A stretch of DNA of 6,354 nt from positions 1-6,354 of the forward strand of contig DUAT01000038.1 of the NCBI GenBank assembly GCA_012960755.1, written 5' to 3'. Shown here one piece after another: positions 5,050 to 6,354 of this stretch. The notes under the pieces were generated by a model. That model searched no databases. It was not told the DNA's origin and saw only the letters and a list, made by a program, of their open reading frames with translations. The position numbers and the translations under genes were made by a program. This DNA is from Gammaproteobacteria bacterium (GTDB lineage: Bacteria > Pseudomonadota > Gammaproteobacteria > Pseudomonadales > Azotimanducaceae_A). How positions within the stretch are numbered: the first letter of the stretch is position 1; each line of letters begins with the position of its first letter.

Positions 5050-6354
5050 TGGATATTCCTTTAAATCGATTGTTTATTGATATTGCGTGTGATCCACGAA
5101 CATTCTCGTGGTGTTGATTCAGGGGTAGATTGGTCTCCTCGGTCGTTGTGGTTGTTTGATCGCGTTTGTGTTTCAGGACATTTCGGATGTTTTTGACGGT
5201 TCGCAGGCCTTCGATATGACCGAGTCGACAAGCGCTTTCAAGTCGCCCATCACCATAGAGTTTGTTGAGATTGAGCAACCCCAGGCAGGCCCGATAGGCT
5301 TGTTCTGGATGCGACTTGGCATCGATAAACTGTTGCACCATTATTTTGGTGTTGGGACCGATGGTTGCGCCCCATTTGAGTAATCGTTGCGGGGTCCATG
5401 TCGCATGCGCCCGGTGGTTCTCCGGCATATGAACCGGGTTTGTGGTAAAGCCCGCATGGTACTTGCGAGGATGCGTCGTAATGAGCGTATCGAGGCGATA
5501 CACCTGAACGGTGTTTTAACTGACATGGACCTCAAGTTGACCAGATAACTGATGTGGCACGGAGTAAAAGTGGGCGTCGTATTCGATCAACAGTACACCA
5601 CCTTCCGCCTTTGATTTATCCTTCGGTTTTCTGGGCCTGGCTGGAATCGCCGCAACGCTGTAATGCGCGGCTAACATGCCATAACTTCGATTCATTTCGG
5701 GTTCATAACGGCAGGCTTTGTTAATCGCGCTTTTCAGGTTGTCTGGGACCAAAATCGTCGTGGTACCACCAAAGAACTCAAACGCACGGACATGGGATTC
5801 AAGCCAATCAGATAACGACTGCCCCCAGGTTGCTTCAGCAAACGAGTAGTTAGAGGCGCCGAGAACGGCAACAAAGATAGCCGCCTGCCTGATCTCGCCG
5901 GTGTCAGGGTTGACCACCGGTACCGTGGGTCCTGCGTAATCGATGAAGAGTTTCTCGCCAGCCTTATGCACCTGGCGCATGGAACGACGCTGCTGAGAGA
6001 GCCGGACTTGATAGTGGTGGCAATATTGCGAGTAGCTGTAAGCACTGTGAGGATGGCGCTGGCAATATTCTTCCCACAGGAGTTGTTTGGTGACGCCTTT
6101 GTATCGCAGCTCATTCTGGACTGATGACCAATCAGGCACGATAAAGCCCTTCCGATGGGTCACAGGCTGATCCGGGAACAGCGCTTTGACCAATGCCGCC
6201 AGGTCCATCTCCACAGGTAATGGCCAACCAATCCCCGCTTGTTCTGCGCGAGTGAGGTATTGATTCACTGATCCCACACTGTAAGCGGTCATTCCAGACC
6301 GTCATTGACCTGTCGGTGTAAGTCAGATCGCATAGGTGCATGAGCAAACTTTTC
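5024..6354 (-). pseudogene. istA: Element B istA, DDE transposase with nonsense codon, deletion and frameshift
   Basis: The N-terminal segment KFAHAPMRSDLHRQVNDGL (6352 to about 6296) runs off the edge in one frame and continues as MTAYSVGSVNQYLTRAEQAG from 6292 in another, so one indel disrupts the helix-turn-helix. The main frame (6292-5519) keeps all three catalytic residues: D118 in FIDYAGP, D184 in LVPDNLK and E230 in KDKSKAE. Directly after it the text jumps from GVLLIE to YDAHFYSVPHQL. Intact relatives have about 100 or more residues between these points, so an in-frame deletion lies near 5590. A TAA at 5518-5516 follows EVHVS, and the same frame then continues NTVQVYRLDTLITTHPRKYH to the end (TATNPT, stop at 5026-5024). 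The TAA thus replaces a sense codon, probably GAA. The C-terminus overlaps the istB start at 5049, the normal layout. Confidence 0.9.

Larger units (their letters stand above)
1884..6354 (-). mobile_element. Element B: old, inactivated IS21-family element, split by element A and cut by the right edge
   Basis: The element comprises istA (6354 to about 5024) and istB (5049-4670 continued at 2270-1955), both minus strand, plus a terminus with two repeats at 1885-1920. Its left border falls where receptor similarity stops (YALYG at about 1880). Its IstA carries the FIDYAG / VPDN / KSKAE version of the IS21 DDE domain, quite unlike element A's DFTDM / HRTDN / DVES version, so A and B belong to different IS21 subgroups. 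Lesions are a frameshift near 6291, an internal deletion near 5590, a stop at 5516-5518, a frameshift near 5030, the element A insertion, a deletion with frameshift near 2130 and a 15-bp duplication at 2057-2086. The other end and the istA start lie beyond the window. Confidence 0.85.

Noticed and set aside
5156..5383. 75-codon plus-strand frame inside element B
   Set aside because: Antisense shadow of the istA C-terminus (YRACLGLLNLNKLYGD).
5516..5518. Programmed readthrough or recoding at the TAA in element B istA
   Set aside because: The gene also carries an N-terminal frameshift and an internal deletion, so a simple nonsense mutation in a dying gene is the better reading.
1..6354. CRISPR arrays, tRNA or rRNA genes, toxin-antitoxin pairs, defence systems
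   Set aside because: No regularly spaced repeats, cloverleaf-like segments or recognisable proteins of these types; everything readable is insertion-sequence, receptor-relic or orphan sequence.

Overview
The window is a graveyard of mobile elements in what looks like a pseudomonadotal, probably gammaproteobacterial, chromosome. The evidence is a TonB-dependent outer-membrane receptor relic, two unrelated IS21-family elements and an IS3-type fragment. I cannot name a genus. I see no rRNA, tRNA or CRISPR array, and no previously undescribed multi-gene system. The interest lies in the layered insertion history and in the control signals of the one intact element.

Region by region: positions 1 to about 110 hold the helix-turn-helix part of an IS3-type OrfA on the minus strand, running off the left edge. 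Positions 110 to 490 contain no gene I can support. Positions 538-837 (+) encode a small conserved-looking protein of unknown function. Positions 838 to about 1883 (minus) are a badly decayed TonB-dependent receptor gene: the end of the plug domain, some barrel strands and the C-terminus survive in shifting frames. From about 1884 to the right edge runs an old, inactivated IS21-family element ('element B'), with istA then istB on the minus strand. Its istB is split by a second, intact IS21-family element ('element A', about 2271-4665) on the plus strand.

Element A has overlapping istA and istB genes with all catalytic motifs, a pair of ~18-bp repeats at each end, and a 4-bp direct repeat (AAAC) at both borders that looks like its target-site duplication. 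A 10-bp-arm hairpin sits on the istA ribosome-binding site and touches the start codon. An outward-facing -35-like hexamer lies at the right end, as expected for the IS21 tandem-junction promoter.

The order of events I infer is: a TonB receptor gene was present; element B inserted into it; B and the receptor decayed through a nonsense codon, deletions, frameshifts and a 15-bp tandem duplication; element A then inserted into B's istB. The N-terminal half of the receptor and the other end of element B should lie just beyond the right edge.
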